NCBI RefSeq assembly: GCF_014839805.1
Contig: NC_051116.1
Location: forward strand, 5,003,556-5,067,555
Source of the DNA: Manduca sexta
Taxonomy: Eukaryota; Arthropoda; Insecta; Lepidoptera; Sphingidae
Direction: 5' to 3'
DNA length: 64,000 nt
The notes beneath the pieces were generated by a model. It searched no databases and was not told where the DNA came from. It saw only the letters and a program-made list of their open reading frames with translations. Of the stretch, positions 1 to 10,531 are shown in pieces; position 1 is the stretch's first letter, and the number at the start of each line of letters is the position of its first letter. The translations under genes were made by a program, and so were the position numbers.

Positions 1-1129
1 TTCAAATATGTCGTAAAAGATATCGATGAGGTTAGAATAACGGAGACGAGATTCACTAGTAAACTTACTGAAATTGCTGCTAATCGAAACCCTGACGAGA
101 TTTTCGTTATGTAAGGTCACAATCCAATCCAAAATATCATAGCGACTATGTATATCTGCTAGCTATAGGCAGGGGGCCTTATTCTACGGGAGCACAGTCT
201 TATTTTTAAATTTCGTGCGTTTTTTTATGGATATACACTAAGTTAGCGAAAATGAATTGTGATGCTACTGTCATTATATTTGTTTCTTTAAATTTTTCTC
301 GTAGAGAACATCTAGGGCTTAGCGAATAAAAAGATCTTATCGTTCTTTTTTGTAGAACAAATATGAAATTAATATCAGCATCACCACTCCATAGTACATT
401 CCATAACTCATCAAACTATGAAAGTAGACAAAATAGACCAATCTAGCTGTCTCAATGTCAGTTAGTTGGCGTATCCTGCCCACTGCAAAAACTGCGGCGC
501 TCAGCTTTTTAGCTAGGACAGATGTATGAGACTTATTTGATCGAAGGTCATCTTTGATAGGTATGTAGGTAAACGAGTTATAAAAATCCCATATTTACCT
601 ATAATATAGCTCTTTGACCTGTCCTTCGATTAGAACACCAGTAATTGCAAAAATACGGATATAGGCCCCTGACCATACACGACATTTATAATAAAGTTCC
701 CTTTATACTGTGATAACTCCAAAGTTTAAAAATATCTTTATATAAAAAGCCGAAATCCTTTTACCTTACCTCTCAGAGCCTTATTTTTTACCAAATATTC
801 AATCATCGAACAATTCCCTAGGGTCTACATCGAACCCGATTTTTACGAAAATGGAACCTCCAACTATCGTAGGTTTTGCTAAAGCTAAATAAATCAAATA
901 AGATCCGAAATCTTTACATTTTCCGCTGTGGCAAAAAATATTAATATCTGGATATTAAAAATTCTTCAGATGACGAACATGCTATTTATGTTCATGTACA
1001 AACTATTATGTAGTTGACAGATTATAGACCGGCATTCTATGTCCATCAGTGAAGATAATAATGAGAATGACGAGCATGTAGCTCGTCTGATGAAAGCGAT
1101 AATACCTCCTATAAACAGAAGCAACAATT
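1..1129. other. No recognisable feature
   Basis: AT-rich DNA with no convincing exon, repeat family member or RNA gene. If the Kirre-type gene reading is right, this is intron downstream of its first coding exon. Confidence 0.5.
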
Positions 1130-1262
1130 TTTTGAATTACCATTGCGTGGGACATAAAATGTTACATCTGCTAATGCCCAGAAATTACGCTGGCTACAAT
1201 ATAGTTCAAACCAGAACACAAAGTGCATATACATATATTTTTATTCTGAAAGCCAGGAGATG
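1130..1262 (-). repeat. Decayed repeat C fragment
   Basis: Diverged match to the part of repeat C reading GGCTACAAT...TTCAAACC.GAACACAA. Heavily mutated; a short ORF across it has no meaning. Confidence 0.4.
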
Positions 1263-2127
1263 AAAACTGGCATTGATTGGATCTATTGTCTCGGTTAGCT
1301 TAAGCTTAGCAATTATATTTAACTTATCAATATTATGTTTGGAATATTTTAATACATAATCAGACAATAGAACGTTCTTTATTTTTATTTATTTATTTAA
1401 ACCTTTTTTGTACACCGAAAATGTGAAAAAAAGAAGACAAATTTGTATACACACGATGGAAAAGAGTACAAATGGCGGTCTTAGCGCTCGAGGCGATCTC
1501 TACCAGACAACCATTGGATGGAGATGATAAAAATATATAGTGGGAAGAATATAGACAGCAGTTATCTTGCGGCGTGTCATCTCCTTTTACAATCTTCACT
1601 GGTCCATGGCGTATGTACCAACTTATATAACTAATGTGACTTTGTATCTAAAAGACTTATTAAAAGACAATTGGTGACAGAACAGTAAGCCTGGAATTTC
1701 TTTCTAACCTCCTTCTTCGGATGTCAACACTTAGATAGCAAATGAATGGCTTATAGATTAGCTAGGCTAGGGCTCAAATCGTCCTCACCAGTGAAGATCG
1801 CGACCTGTTTGTTTCCCCTTACCTACCAGCCCGAGCTGGCTACTTTGGTGCACCTTGAGCTATTTTGTATTAATTTTTCACCCTAATTTAAAATGTCCGC
1901 ATTCATACAATTGATTTAAATGAAATTTAATAAAAATAACAATTATTATAACTTGTTTTAACTTATCATAAGTGCAATTTTGTTCGCCTGCGTGATAAAT
2001 AAAGTATTTTATTTTTAAAAGATAAGCAGATGATTATCGCGCTTTAACTAAGACAAAGATACAAAAAAGTTTACAAAATGTTTGATCTATATTGCATATT
2101 GAATTAACTATGGGTTTATTTGTATTA
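1263..2127. other. No recognisable feature
   Basis: AT-rich sequence without a family match seen; minus-strand frame at 1393-1599 has no recognisable domain. Confidence 0.45.
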
Positions 2128-2455
2128 TCATCATCATCAGCCCTGTATTATATACTGTCCCACTGCTGGTCACGGGTCTCCTCTACTACTGAGAGGAATT
2201 ATTCCTTAGTCCACCACGCTGGCCTAGTGCGGATTGGTAGACTTCACACACCTCAAAATTCCTATAGAACTTTTCAGGTATGCAGGTTTCCTCACGATGT
2301 TTACCTTCATCGTTAAAGCAAGCGATAACTCACAAATAATACACACACTCCTCTAAGTTTTTTTAAAAAACTTAGAGGAATGTGCCCTTGGGTTTTGAAC
2401 CTGCAGACATTCGCCTCAGCAGTCCGTTCCACACCCAACTAGGCTATCGCCACTT
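2128..2455 (-). repeat. SINE-B, near full length
   Basis: Complete from the ATAATACAGGGCTGAT-type 3' end (seen as CAGCCCTGTATTATATACTG) to the tRNA-like head GGCGATAGCCTAGTTGGG (seen reversed at 2440). Contains an inserted/expanded palindrome at 2350-2378 not found in other copies. Flanked at the head side by a (TTA)n run. Confidence 0.85.
2350..2378. repeat. Perfect inverted repeat inside SINE-B
   Basis: CCTCTAAGTTTTTT, one spacer base, then its exact reverse complement. It replaces the usual ACTTTTCTAAAATTATG segment of the SINE. Confidence 0.85.
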
Positions 2456-2756
2456 ATTATTATTATTATTATTTGTATAGCGTATTGTAATTGAGACAAA
2501 ATTAATACTGCACTCAGAAATAAAATGTAGTAGTAACTGAATATATTTGATTCGCAGATGCTCACTTTGATATATTATGCCGCTTTTTATTGTGGCTTCC
2601 CAGAATCCCGGGAGAGGCTCTTACGATGCTCTAGGGATGGTACGGGAGCAGCTTTCATAAACCTCTACAAAATTCACAAAAACCAAATCTTATTTTTAGT
2701 TAGTGCTATTTTCTGCTCGCGGTACGACTCATCTACCTTTTTCTTTAAGGGGAGTT

Positions 2757-2990
2757 GGTGATAGGATATATTTTATATCCGCCCGGATAGCTACAACTGA
2801 ATACAAGGTATTAAAATACCGCCATAGTGGCATACGTGTGTCGCGTTTCGGGAACACCTGTGTATATCCGGTTCCAACAGGCCGGCATAATTGTGTCGAC
2901 TGTCGAGGGGTAATCATCTCTCGTCAGTCGACATTCTATTGGACCCCACTCCACATACCATCAGATGCAGCGGGGTCACTTTGTCGTGGC
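2757..2990 (-). repeat. Repeat D, near full length
   Basis: Carries all hallmarks: TATCCGCCCGGATAGC, the palindromic GTCGACTGTCGAGGGG...GTCAGTCGAC core and the GGACCCCACTCCAC end. At least twelve further full or partial copies lie in the window. Confidence 0.8.
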
Positions 2991-3572
2991 AGTATAAAAT
3001 AAAGAGAAACAGAAATCTATCATTCAGGACTCTGCTAGTTTAAATAAAGTATATTTAATACGTCCGATTCATTATACATAATCGTATGTTTTTTTAATTA
3101 ATTAAGACTTTTAATTACGTAGCAAAGATTTTACAAAAAGTGCAAACGAACACATAGTGACCCCATTAACGTTGATGGTGACTAATCACCAACCATCCAC
3201 AATAACACACCACAAAATATAATCACCCAGAATATTAAAAAGGTTTTACTTTATTAGCTTATGTATAAGAGTGATAATGCTTCAAATTAGTGGAAAGAAT
3301 TGCCAGATGATCACAATAAATGAAAATCGAAAAACATTTCAATAACAACAATATATATTAATAATACATTATTTTTTATGAGCTAGACATGAAATTCTGG
3401 AAAGTGAATAATACATTTACTCGATGCCGATTAAAATAATGCCGCCAATGAAAATTTCGATGAGCTTGGTAAGCGGGAGAGGGCGCAGGGATGTAGTCAA
3501 GGTACTGGGGGGCCTGTCCAATATGTTCAATCCATTAAACAATATAATAAAGGTAAAATCTCCTAAAGTACT
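2991..3572. other. No recognisable feature
   Basis: AT-rich DNA between repeats D and G; the ORF at 3424-3642 runs into repeat G and is not a gene. Confidence 0.45.
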
Positions 3573-3785
3573 AACCCCCTTATTCATAGACATTATTTAT
3601 CTAAAGACGGAGCGTTGCTGTGATAACAAGTCTGTTTCTTAGCTTTGTTTATCTGACATCAAACTAGATTCTACGCATCCTTGTCTACGCACTGCGAAGG
3701 CTGCGATGCCGTCAGCACTGAGAAACAGACTTGTTATCACAGCAATGCTCCGTCTTTAGATAAATAACGTCTACGAATTAGGGGA
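3573..3785. repeat. Repeat G, foldback MITE-like element
   Basis: Arms of about 68 nt (3573-3641 and 3718-3785) are near-perfect inverted repeats, each ending outward in CCCC(C)TTATTCATAGACG / its complement. A second copy in opposite orientation lies at 18272-18513. The interior is about 75 nt with no coding capacity. Confidence 0.8.
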
Positions 3786-4067
3786 TAAATCTGTGTATAA
3801 AGAACTATAAACAATGGTAAAATTTTGAAGAGATGGTTAATGCTGTTGCTATCAAAATTTGTTATAGTATTTATATTACACATACGCTTTGAGACTATTC
3901 CTCAAAACCGTCAGTATACCTCTTGTAAACCAGGATGAGCGGTGACACGCCTTTGATGTTGCCGAGCGGTAAAACTCGTCGAGTGTCAGAGAATATATAT
4001 CTTTCTTTAAAACGAAAACGAAATAATTCCGTTACAAAGATAGTAGTTGGAATAGCAATCAATATTT

Positions 4068-4305
4068 TTTTTAATGCTTTGAATGACGAGCCGAGCTTGC
4101 CGTTCGCCTGATGTTAAACGATACGACCGCCCATAAACACAATCCAACACCTTGAATTACAAAGTATTGTTTGGTATTCCACTGCTCTCGCCATCCTGAA
4201 ACATGAGATGTTAAGTCTCATTATGTCCAGTAGTTACACTGGCTACAATGTCCTTCAAACCGGAAAACAACAGTGACTACACACTGCTGCTGGCAGAAAT
4301 GATTC
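4068..4305 (-). repeat. Repeat C copy
   Basis: Reads (reversed) GTTCCGGTTTGAAGG..., CTACTGGACATAATGAGAC, GGATGGCGAGAGCAG, ending AGGCGAACGGCAAGCTCG then an A-rich tail (poly-T on + at 4064-4075). Probably a SINE or the 3' end of a non-LTR retrotransposon. Confidence 0.75.
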
Positions 4306-4849
4306 GATGAATTTGCATAGGTTCCATTGTTGTCTATTTCCAGTTATCCCTAATTCTTGTATAAAGACTTGCGTAGAATATTATTAGGTTTTCAATATTT
4401 ATTTAAGTTTACTCCAGTTTCGAATAAAACATCTAAGTTCGATCCAATAGCCGAAATAAGCTGTAAGAACAGATTTTCCCCGACAAAGACGTTGGAACGA
4501 CAATCGTTTGAAAACGGAAGCACTCACTACCCCGTTCAATCTCTAGCCAGTAATATCCAGTGTCTCTCGTGAACTAGTTTAATGTAAAAACTTCGTTTCA
4601 CACTTGGAATAAGATCGCACTACTAGGAGAAATTCGTGTCAAACACGAACTATTCTAATGTTAGAATCAAACTAGTTTTAATTTTAACCTTTTTGAATAA
4701 GGTGTTAACTAGAAGTTCTTTTTTTTAATATTTGTGATAAGTAACATTATATGAACCTCAGGACGCCGTATTACCGAGCGATAATCAAAGCTATCAATAT
4801 ACTTCTTTTTTATTTACACCTATCTACTTAGATTTTTTTTATCACCTTA
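4306..4849. other. No recognisable feature
   Basis: AT-rich interval with no repeat family match or exon seen. Confidence 0.4.
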
Positions 4850-4922
4850 AACATGAGTAGAGGAGGCCCGTGCTCAGCAGTGGGCAAGTATATAATACAG
4901 GGCTGATATTATTATTATTAAA
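4850..4922 (+). repeat. SINE-B 3' end fragment
   Basis: Only the terminal ~70 nt remain (GAGGAGGCCCGTGCTCAGC ... ATACAGGGCTGATATTATT). Confidence 0.75.
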
Positions 4923-5116
4923 CATGAGTATCTCATGTTCAAAATTCCAACTTAATAGATTATTATTACAGATTGATTATTTGTTTTCTATTTCAATTCA
5001 TAAATGGAGTCAAAGCAACATACTTCTATATGCAGACAGGATTTGACTTATATTTTAAGAACGTCTGCCTGTCTGACATCAACCTGTTCAAAAGAATCCT
5101 GTCCTGGTTAAACCTA

Positions 5117-5360
5117 TACACACAAACACATCATGCATATACCCCCGAAGGGGTATGTAGAGTCGCAACCAGGGCACCCACTTTTAGCCAAGTGTGTTCC
5201 GTCCCATCATGTCATAGGGGGCGAGCCTATCGCCATATCAAGCACAAATTCCAGACTCCGACCTGACATTGAACAGAAAAACCCAAGTATCATTGCCCGA
5301 CCCGGGATTCGAACCCAGGACCTCAGAGCGCTATCGTACCGCGCATGTACTGAGGCAGTG
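5117..5360 (-). repeat. SINE-A with 12-bp target-site duplication
   Basis: Complete tRNA-derived SINE: reversed head (GAGGCAGT), B-box GGTTCGAATCCCGGG, body and CCCCTTCGGGGG hairpin end. Flanked by TGGTTAAACCTA at 5105-5116 and 5361-5372, an exact 12-bp duplication, showing LINE-style retroposition. B-box resemblance to tRNA is the SINE's promoter, not a tRNA gene. Confidence 0.9.
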
Positions 5361-5372
5361 TGGTTAAACCTA

Positions 5373-6240
5373 ATTTGAACAAAATCAATGACCTATCAGT
5401 CCATGCTCTGTATACTAAACAAAGGAGACGGTAAACACTTTGGAGCAATACCCTCAACCTTAATCCGCACCTGTTCAGTTATAATGAAATAAGTTAGTTT
5501 TACGACGAAATTTGTTTGTCCGATAATATCATTTGTTTAAACTGCGACCCCAACAATGGAGACGAAATTAATTCACAGTTGAATATTTCAGCGATTATTA
5601 TCGTGGCACGGGTTAGCGAAATGGCCGATTTGTTAACAGACAATGCGTTGATATTATTCGATAATTGAACCGATTGTGCTTCTATTAGTCTTTGTTCCTG
5701 TTTCGTTGGACTAGTGGCTATTATAGACATAGTATCAAGATATTTAAAATCCAAAATTGTTGTTTAGTTGATTTACCTCAAGTGCTCGTCTCGTATTTTT
5801 GTAACTATGTATTATTTCCATGCATAAGTGTTCTACAATTACAAAAGAATTATGGAAACGATTCCGCTCTTAAAGGTATTTCGTTATCAAATAAATTGGA
5901 TTGCCACTATCAAACACATTGTTAAAACCCCCCTGAAACTGTGAGTTTGTTCAAAGGTCATTCCTGAATTGACTGATGTTACAGAAAACGGTATAAATCT
6001 AACAACCGTCAAATAAAATTATATTTTAAAAATACCAGCATAATTGTCTCGGGTGACGAAGGATTATCGCTTCTCGTCAAACAAAACCTCTATCTAAATA
6101 CCATTTTATTTTCAGATGCATTAAGGTAATTTCGTCCTTCTCGTAAAAAAATGTTATTGGGCAAAAATGAGCTTTACTTCACTTAACATAAGGTGCAGTT
6201 AAGCTAATTTGTAGTTGTTTAATAAAAACACTATTATTTT
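5373..6240. other. Mostly unannotated intron; small repeat D remnant
   Basis: No exon seen. A decayed repeat D trace (CAGCATAATTGTCTCGGGTGACG) lies near 6037-6115. The remainder is AT-rich. Confidence 0.4.
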
Positions 6241-6302
6241 GACTAGACCGTAAATAAGACAAAATTCGCTAGGCAAACTAAATAAAAACAGTGACCACTC
6301 AC

Positions 6303-6389
6303 CTGATCCTGAGGTTCTATCGCAAACCGTTGCTCACCAAACGCACTCACACAACAAATCAAAATGTAAAACAAACTCCACTGCTTCAT
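6303..6389 (-). CDS. kirre/rst-like: First coding exon (partial gene): Kirre/Roughest-type Ig-superfamily cell adhesion protein
   Basis: The exon encodes 29 residues: a signal peptide (MKQWSLFYILICCVSAFG) followed by EQRFAIEPQDQ, then a CAG|GTGAGTG splice donor at phase 0. The stretch RFAxEPQDQ at the start of Ig domain 1, right after the signal peptide, is typical of Drosophila Roughest and Kirre; vertebrate NEPH/KIRREL proteins have RF..EP.DQ there. These are single-pass membrane adhesion proteins with five Ig domains, acting in myoblast fusion, eye patterning and nephrocyte slit diaphragms. Only the N-terminus lies in the window; the next exon should continue the first Ig domain and must be at lower coordinates outside the window. 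The identity rests on about 11 mature residues plus signal peptide and splice context, so kirre versus rst cannot be resolved. The ATG at 6387-6389 has T at -3 (weak context), while the frame stays open upstream to an ATG at 6591-6593. Confidence 0.72.
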
Positions 6390-6590
6390 CAACGAAGTTA
6401 AATTCGCTGTTATCCTTAACAAAAGGAACAATGGATTCACACTCCTACTCGTTAGTCGTCTTTGATTTGTTTCACTCGATTTCTCATCGGACGTTTTGTT
6501 CTTAACCACAATAAGTTTAATGCCAACATTGTCTATAGCAAGTATATCTTTGTCGCTTTCCTTTAGTGCCATACTTTCTTCCGTCATCTT

Positions 6591-6686
6591 CATTTCATTT
6601 CAAAGGCTCCATATTTCATTTAATGCTTGAGTCATGTTTGTATTTATTTTATCTTTCTTCTGTATTCTGGTAATGTCATTGTGTAT
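6591..6686 (-). promoter_or_regulatory. Cluster of upstream ATGs/short uORFs in the leader
   Basis: Reading the minus strand from the predicted acceptor, ATGs occur in quick succession: one opens an 11-codon uORF ending TAA, a second an 11-codon uORF ending TGA, and others give short frames ending in TGA just around the ATG at 6593. If this is mRNA leader, translation of the signal-peptide start would depend on leaky scanning or reinitiation. Confidence 0.35.
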
Positions 6687-6788
6687 CTGGAACAATGGAG
6701 CGTTGAGAATTAATTAGTTATGTTCTATTAAATATTACATTTAGGACATTCTGAACAATCAGATAAGATTGGTATAGAATTCTATGTC

Positions 6789-7027
6789 TTAATAAAATAA
6801 CTACCTATTCCAAAATTGATAATTATTTGTGGGAGTCGTCCAAAAAAGTCATTTCTGTTTGCGATCTTTTTTATTTTTCCTTTTTTTTTCATGCCATACC
6901 TTTCATTTTTTAGATATCTTTTACAATTTAAATTTTATAGCAACTTAAAAAAAGGTCGCATACAGAAATGAGATTTTTGACGATTCCCACAAATTAACAA
7001 TTTTGAAATAGGTCATTGTTTTATTGA
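6789..7027. repeat. Foldback element (repeat M), long-arm hairpin
   Basis: Left arm 6789-6872 and right arm 6947-7027 are imperfect inverted repeats over about 80 nt (landmarks TTTGTGGGAGTCGTC and CATTTCTGTTTGCGA versus GACGATTCCCACAAA and TCGCATACAGAAATG) around a ~74-nt loop. MITE-like; only one copy noticed here. It sits about 100 bp upstream, in intron, of the Kirre-type exon's acceptor. Confidence 0.8.
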
Positions 7028-7927
7028 GAGAGCGAGTCATTTAAGTTTTGTAAGTCAGATGATTTAATTTATTTCGCAAACAGAAAGAAAGATCTAAACG
7101 ATATAATTAAGAAATAATAAAATATAATCCACGAGTACTTTCAATCCAATTAATTCGTGGATTTCAAATCCAACTGAAACTTCTAAAGCCCGTAATACAT
7201 AACTTTGTTTCCTCGACTTGTTCGATAAAATAAATAACAAACGTCGATATTGGAATTCGAACATAAATATTTAACTTTATATAAAGGATAGATGAATAAA
7301 TCATCGTATAGTATTGCAAAAGACTGGGAATTTCTGCTGCACCAGTTTATGGGAAGTGGGTATTTGCGTTTACTAATAGTTTTCGATTCAGTACTGGTGA
7401 ATTTCTCGACTGCATAAGTGCTGTAGAATTGTGAGAACCGTTTTGTATTTTATTAAAAACTCGCGTATTCCAACTTTAAATTTGAATTTCGAATACTATT
7501 TGAAAGTTGAGAATATGATTGGATGTTTAAAAACTATTTCTAAAAACAATTTTATATCGTACAATAAAAATACTCGTAAGCGAAGTAACTTCGAGAATAA
7601 ATGGTAAAACATTTCTAAGAATTTCGTAGTTTTAGTAAAAATCTTCCATCCTGCTCTCTCCTAGACGTTAACCCACGAGTAAGAGAGACAAGTTCACACC
7701 CAGCATTCCTTTGTGGCGCTTCCCAAAGGAATGCTAAGATACATCAAGAAGATTTTAAGTATTGAAAGTGTTTCCTGCAAACTCCTTGTATTTTTAAAAT
7801 GAAATACGTGTTTTCCTTCAGACGTTTTAAATCTGAGCTGTTGCGAATGTGTTTAAAGGAATGGAGGGTTTTATACGCTGGTTTGTTTCGTGTCAACGTT
7901 TTTAAATTTCAGTATACCCTACAAAGG
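7028..7927. other. No recognisable feature
   Basis: AT-rich, no exon or named repeat identified. A short palindrome-like pair of AGGAATGCT segments around 7702-7735 was noted. Confidence 0.4.
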
Positions 7928-8120
7928 CGACGGTGAAGAAAAACATCGTGAAGAAATCTGCATACCTGACAATTACTTTATAGGAATTTCGAGGGCGTGT
8001 GAAGTCTACCAATCCTCACTAAGCCAGCGTGGACTAAGGCTTAATCCCTCTCAGTAGAGGAAGCCTGTGCCCAACAGTGGAACAGTATATAATACAGGGC
8101 TAATATTATTTATTATTACA
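7928..8120 (+). repeat. SINE-B, 5'-truncated
   Basis: Covers GGTGAAGAAAAACATCGTG through ATACAGGGCTAATATT and an ATT-rich tail; head missing. Confidence 0.8.
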
Positions 8121-8256
8121 GTGACGAAGGGTTTATATAACTCGATTCCTGTCGGCTTCCCTTTATATAAAATTTAAGTAGAATCTAATTATCATTAGAA
8201 CGATTTGCAGACCGCATTCATGCCTATAAGCACCTATATGTTGCGTCGGTTTCACA
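8121..8256 (+). repeat. Repeat K copy (left of SINE-A)
   Basis: Shares GATTCCTGTCGGCTT and GTAGAATCTAATTATCATT-AGAACGATTTGCAGACCG with 21502-21560 plus 21777-21850, and its last ~75 nt repeat directly at 8523-8600. Confidence 0.6.
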
Positions 8257-8507
8257 CAACATCACGCATTTATCGCTGAAGGGGTATGCAGAGGCGCAAC
8301 CATGGCACCCACTTTTCGCCAAGTGTGTTCCGTCCCATGATGTGATAGGGGGCGAGCCTATCGCCATATCGGGCACAAATTCCAGACTCCGGGCTGATAC
8401 TGAGCAGAAAAACCAAATATCACTTTGCCCGATCCAGGATTCGAACCGAGGACCTCAGAGCGCTGTTGTACCGCGCATGCAGTATAACTGCTCCACCGAG
8501 GCAGTCA
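8251..8507 (-). repeat. SINE-A, full length
   Basis: CACGCATTTATC...head to tail match to the other A copies, lying between two direct copies of the end of repeat K (8178-8255 and 8523-8600). Confidence 0.85.
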
Positions 8508-8522
8508 GTCAAGAGAATTTTT

Positions 8523-8600
8523 GTAGAATCTAATAATCATTAGAGTGGTTTGCAGACTGCATTTTACATTACATATATGTTGTGTCGGGTTCACTCTCAG
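8523..8600 (+). repeat. Repeat K second segment
   Basis: Direct repeat of 8178-8255: GTAGAATCTAATAATCATT, GTTTGCAGACTGCATT, TATATGTTGTGTCGG. Confidence 0.65.
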
Positions 8601-8827
8601 AAAATTCCACCTTACGCCACTGGTAGCCTAAAGGTCCCTTGAATGACATCCCCAAAGATAGCATCGCCATTAAGGTTTAATTTGCTTTAATAGTTGACAT
8701 CAGATATAATGATGATTGAGGTGAAGTAATAAATGCTGGTTTCGTGGTTAATTAATTCTGAACCTTAATATATTTACAAAATGATTTGATCACTTTATAC
8801 AAATAAATTTGATGTCATGAAGGACAC

Positions 8828-8970
8828 AACTGCCTCTGTGGCGTAGTTGTACTGCGTGCGCAGTACGGCAGCGTTCTGAAGTCCTAGATTCGAATCCCTG
8901 GTCAGGCAAAGTGATATTTTAGATTTTCTGCTTAGTATTATTCCGGAGTAATGTTATTGTGTGTGTGATT
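8828..8970 (+). repeat. SINE-A, 3'-truncated
   Basis: Head (TGCCTCTGTGGCGTAGTTG), B-box (GATTCGAATCCC) and start of body; lost after the GGAGT position. Confidence 0.75.
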
Positions 8971-9265
8971 ATCATCTTGTCCTGTAATTTGTTTTCGTAA
9001 GAGATTCTAGATACACCACATATGTGTAAATAATCAGTTCTACATATTATTATCATTGATGCTCCGCTCCTATTGGTCGTGGCATGATGTTATATATCTA
9101 TAGCCTTCCTCGATGAATGGGCTATCCAAGATTAAAATATTTTTTCAATTTAAACCAGTAGATCCTGAGATTACCGTGTTCGAACAAACAATCTATTTGT
9201 ATAATAGAATGGATTAAAATGTTTGAATTCTTGTTTAAATAAATTTCCTGTACTATATGAATCTG

Positions 9266-9348
9266 CATGTGAAATTTGTGCCCGATAAGGCGATAGTGTG
9301 ACCCCTATCATATCATGGAACGAAAAAGCGTGGCGAAATTCAGATAGG
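9266..9348 (+). repeat. SINE-A body fragment
   Basis: Matches GAAATTTGTGCCCGAT...GGCGATAG...CCTATCATATCATGG only. Confidence 0.6.
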
Positions 9349-9494
9349 TACTATTGCGTTTTCGCTCTTTAGTTCCGTGTAAGTATGTCATAAGTAATTA
9401 AACTTAAAAAAGTATACATTTATGATTATGAAATAAAACTATTTTTTTGAATTTTCTCGAAGTTTCCCCATAGTCTCGAAGATTTTGAAGCCGT

Positions 9495-9705
9495 CACTGT
9501 CATGGAAGGAAATTCTCCATAAGATCTAGGGTATGTAAAGTCTGCCAACCCCAATTAAGCCAACCTTGCTCCCTGTGTCACCGATAGTTCATAAAATTAT
9601 TAGGTGTAATTAATAATATAATCTGTGAAATATAATAAAAAATATAGTAAACTCATTTGGAAATTAAAAAAAACCTCTAAGCCAGCGTGTTGGACTAAGG
9701 CAAAA
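9495..9705 (+). repeat. Broken SINE-B pieces
   Basis: Two pieces (9495-9565 and 9667-9705: CTAAGCCAGCGTGTTGGACT) separated by unrelated AT-rich DNA. Confidence 0.45.
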
Positions 9706-9904
9706 CCAACTTTTAAAGCACTTAAACTAAATCCTTTTTATAACTATGCAACGTAATGCAAAATACAAAACAATGTAGAATAACGCAACTGTAAAATTGC
9801 AATTGTTGCTGTGTTATACAAATCTAGATAATTTAAGTTGAGTACGAAGGAAGCTCTTAATTTAATTGTACCCCAGCCATTGGTGTTAATGAATAAATTA
9901 TGAA
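9706..9904. other. No recognisable feature
   Basis: AT-rich interval without matches. Confidence 0.4.
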
Positions 9905-9910
9905 TATTTA

Positions 9911-10125
9911 GTGTGTGACTGTCTTGTTGGCGTAGTGGTATTACGGTATGTGTAGTGCTGAGGTCTCGGGTTCGATCTCCGAGTCAGACAAAGTGATGTT
10001 GAGTTTTTCTGGAATTTGTGCCCGATATGGCAATGCCCCCACATCATGGGACGGAAGACGTGTAGAAAAGTGGGTTGACCAGTTACGCCACTACCTACCC
10101 CTTAGTGGAAAAAAGGAGTGAGTAA
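9911..10125 (+). repeat. SINE-A, diverged
   Basis: Head GACTGTCTTGTTGGCGTAG, B-box GGTTCGATCTCC, body with internal deletion, end at CTACCCCTTAG. Confidence 0.75.
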
Positions 10126-10403
10126 TTAAGGTTTCTTTAAAGATATTTTTGTTAGTGGGAATACTACTTGAACATTCCACACTACAACTTGCTGAAAGAA
10201 AAAAACAAAGTCTTGCACCACAGCGAGTACGCATCCGAATGACATCCACTTCCTCTTTTTCGGCGTCTGCAGTTATGTCGTCGACCATTTATACACCTCA
10301 ACTTTTGTTATTCTTATAATAAAGAAAACCCAACCAAGTGGCTACTAATTTTTCTACAAATCCAAGATGCGCAGGCGCAACATCAACAAACACTACTATA
10401 CTT

Positions 10404-10531
10404 GAAATAAAACTATTTTACGGATTTTATCGCGGTTTTATATATCATGTATTCTCCCTTTTCAAAGACTGCAGCTTTCGTGGTCACGGGACGGGTTGAG
10501 GTGTTGGTTATCCGAAAATTCAAGGTTATAA
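10404..10531 (+). repeat. Repeat E, left portion, cut by Helitron
   Basis: AAATAAAACTATTTTACGG...TATCGCGGTTTTA...AAGACTGCAGCTTTCGTGG matches repeat E. The Helitron starts at 10532; the AAGAAATCATTAT end of E reappears just beyond it (about 11310-11325). Confidence 0.7.

Larger units (their letters stand above)
6303..6686 (-). other. Predicted exon containing the Kirre-type start, with 5' leader
   Basis: On the minus strand the sequence CTCAACGCTCCATTGTTCCAG is a good pyrimidine-rich 3' splice site with a CTAAT branch-like motif upstream, placing the exon start at 6686. The donor is at 6301-6302. The 384-nt exon would hold about 300 nt of leader and 87 nt of clear coding sequence. An in-frame ORF runs from an ATG at 6591-6593 (TGA upstream in frame) through to the donor, adding 68 hydrophilic residues before the signal peptide. 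Whether that extension is translated is unknown. Transcript evidence is not available; the acceptor is a prediction. Confidence 0.5.

Noticed and set aside
1393..1599. Minus-strand ORF that might be the next Kirre exon
   Set aside because: Translation lacks the expected TAVVG.RVTLPC-type Ig strand and the cysteine/tryptophan pattern.
8828..8910. tRNA-gene-like sequence with a GATTCGAATCCC box
   Set aside because: It is the head of SINE-A, present many times with the same body attached; the cloverleaf is degenerate.
10091..10288. Minus-strand ORF of 65 codons rich in acidic and basic residues
   Set aside because: It overlaps a SINE-A end and has no family match I can support.
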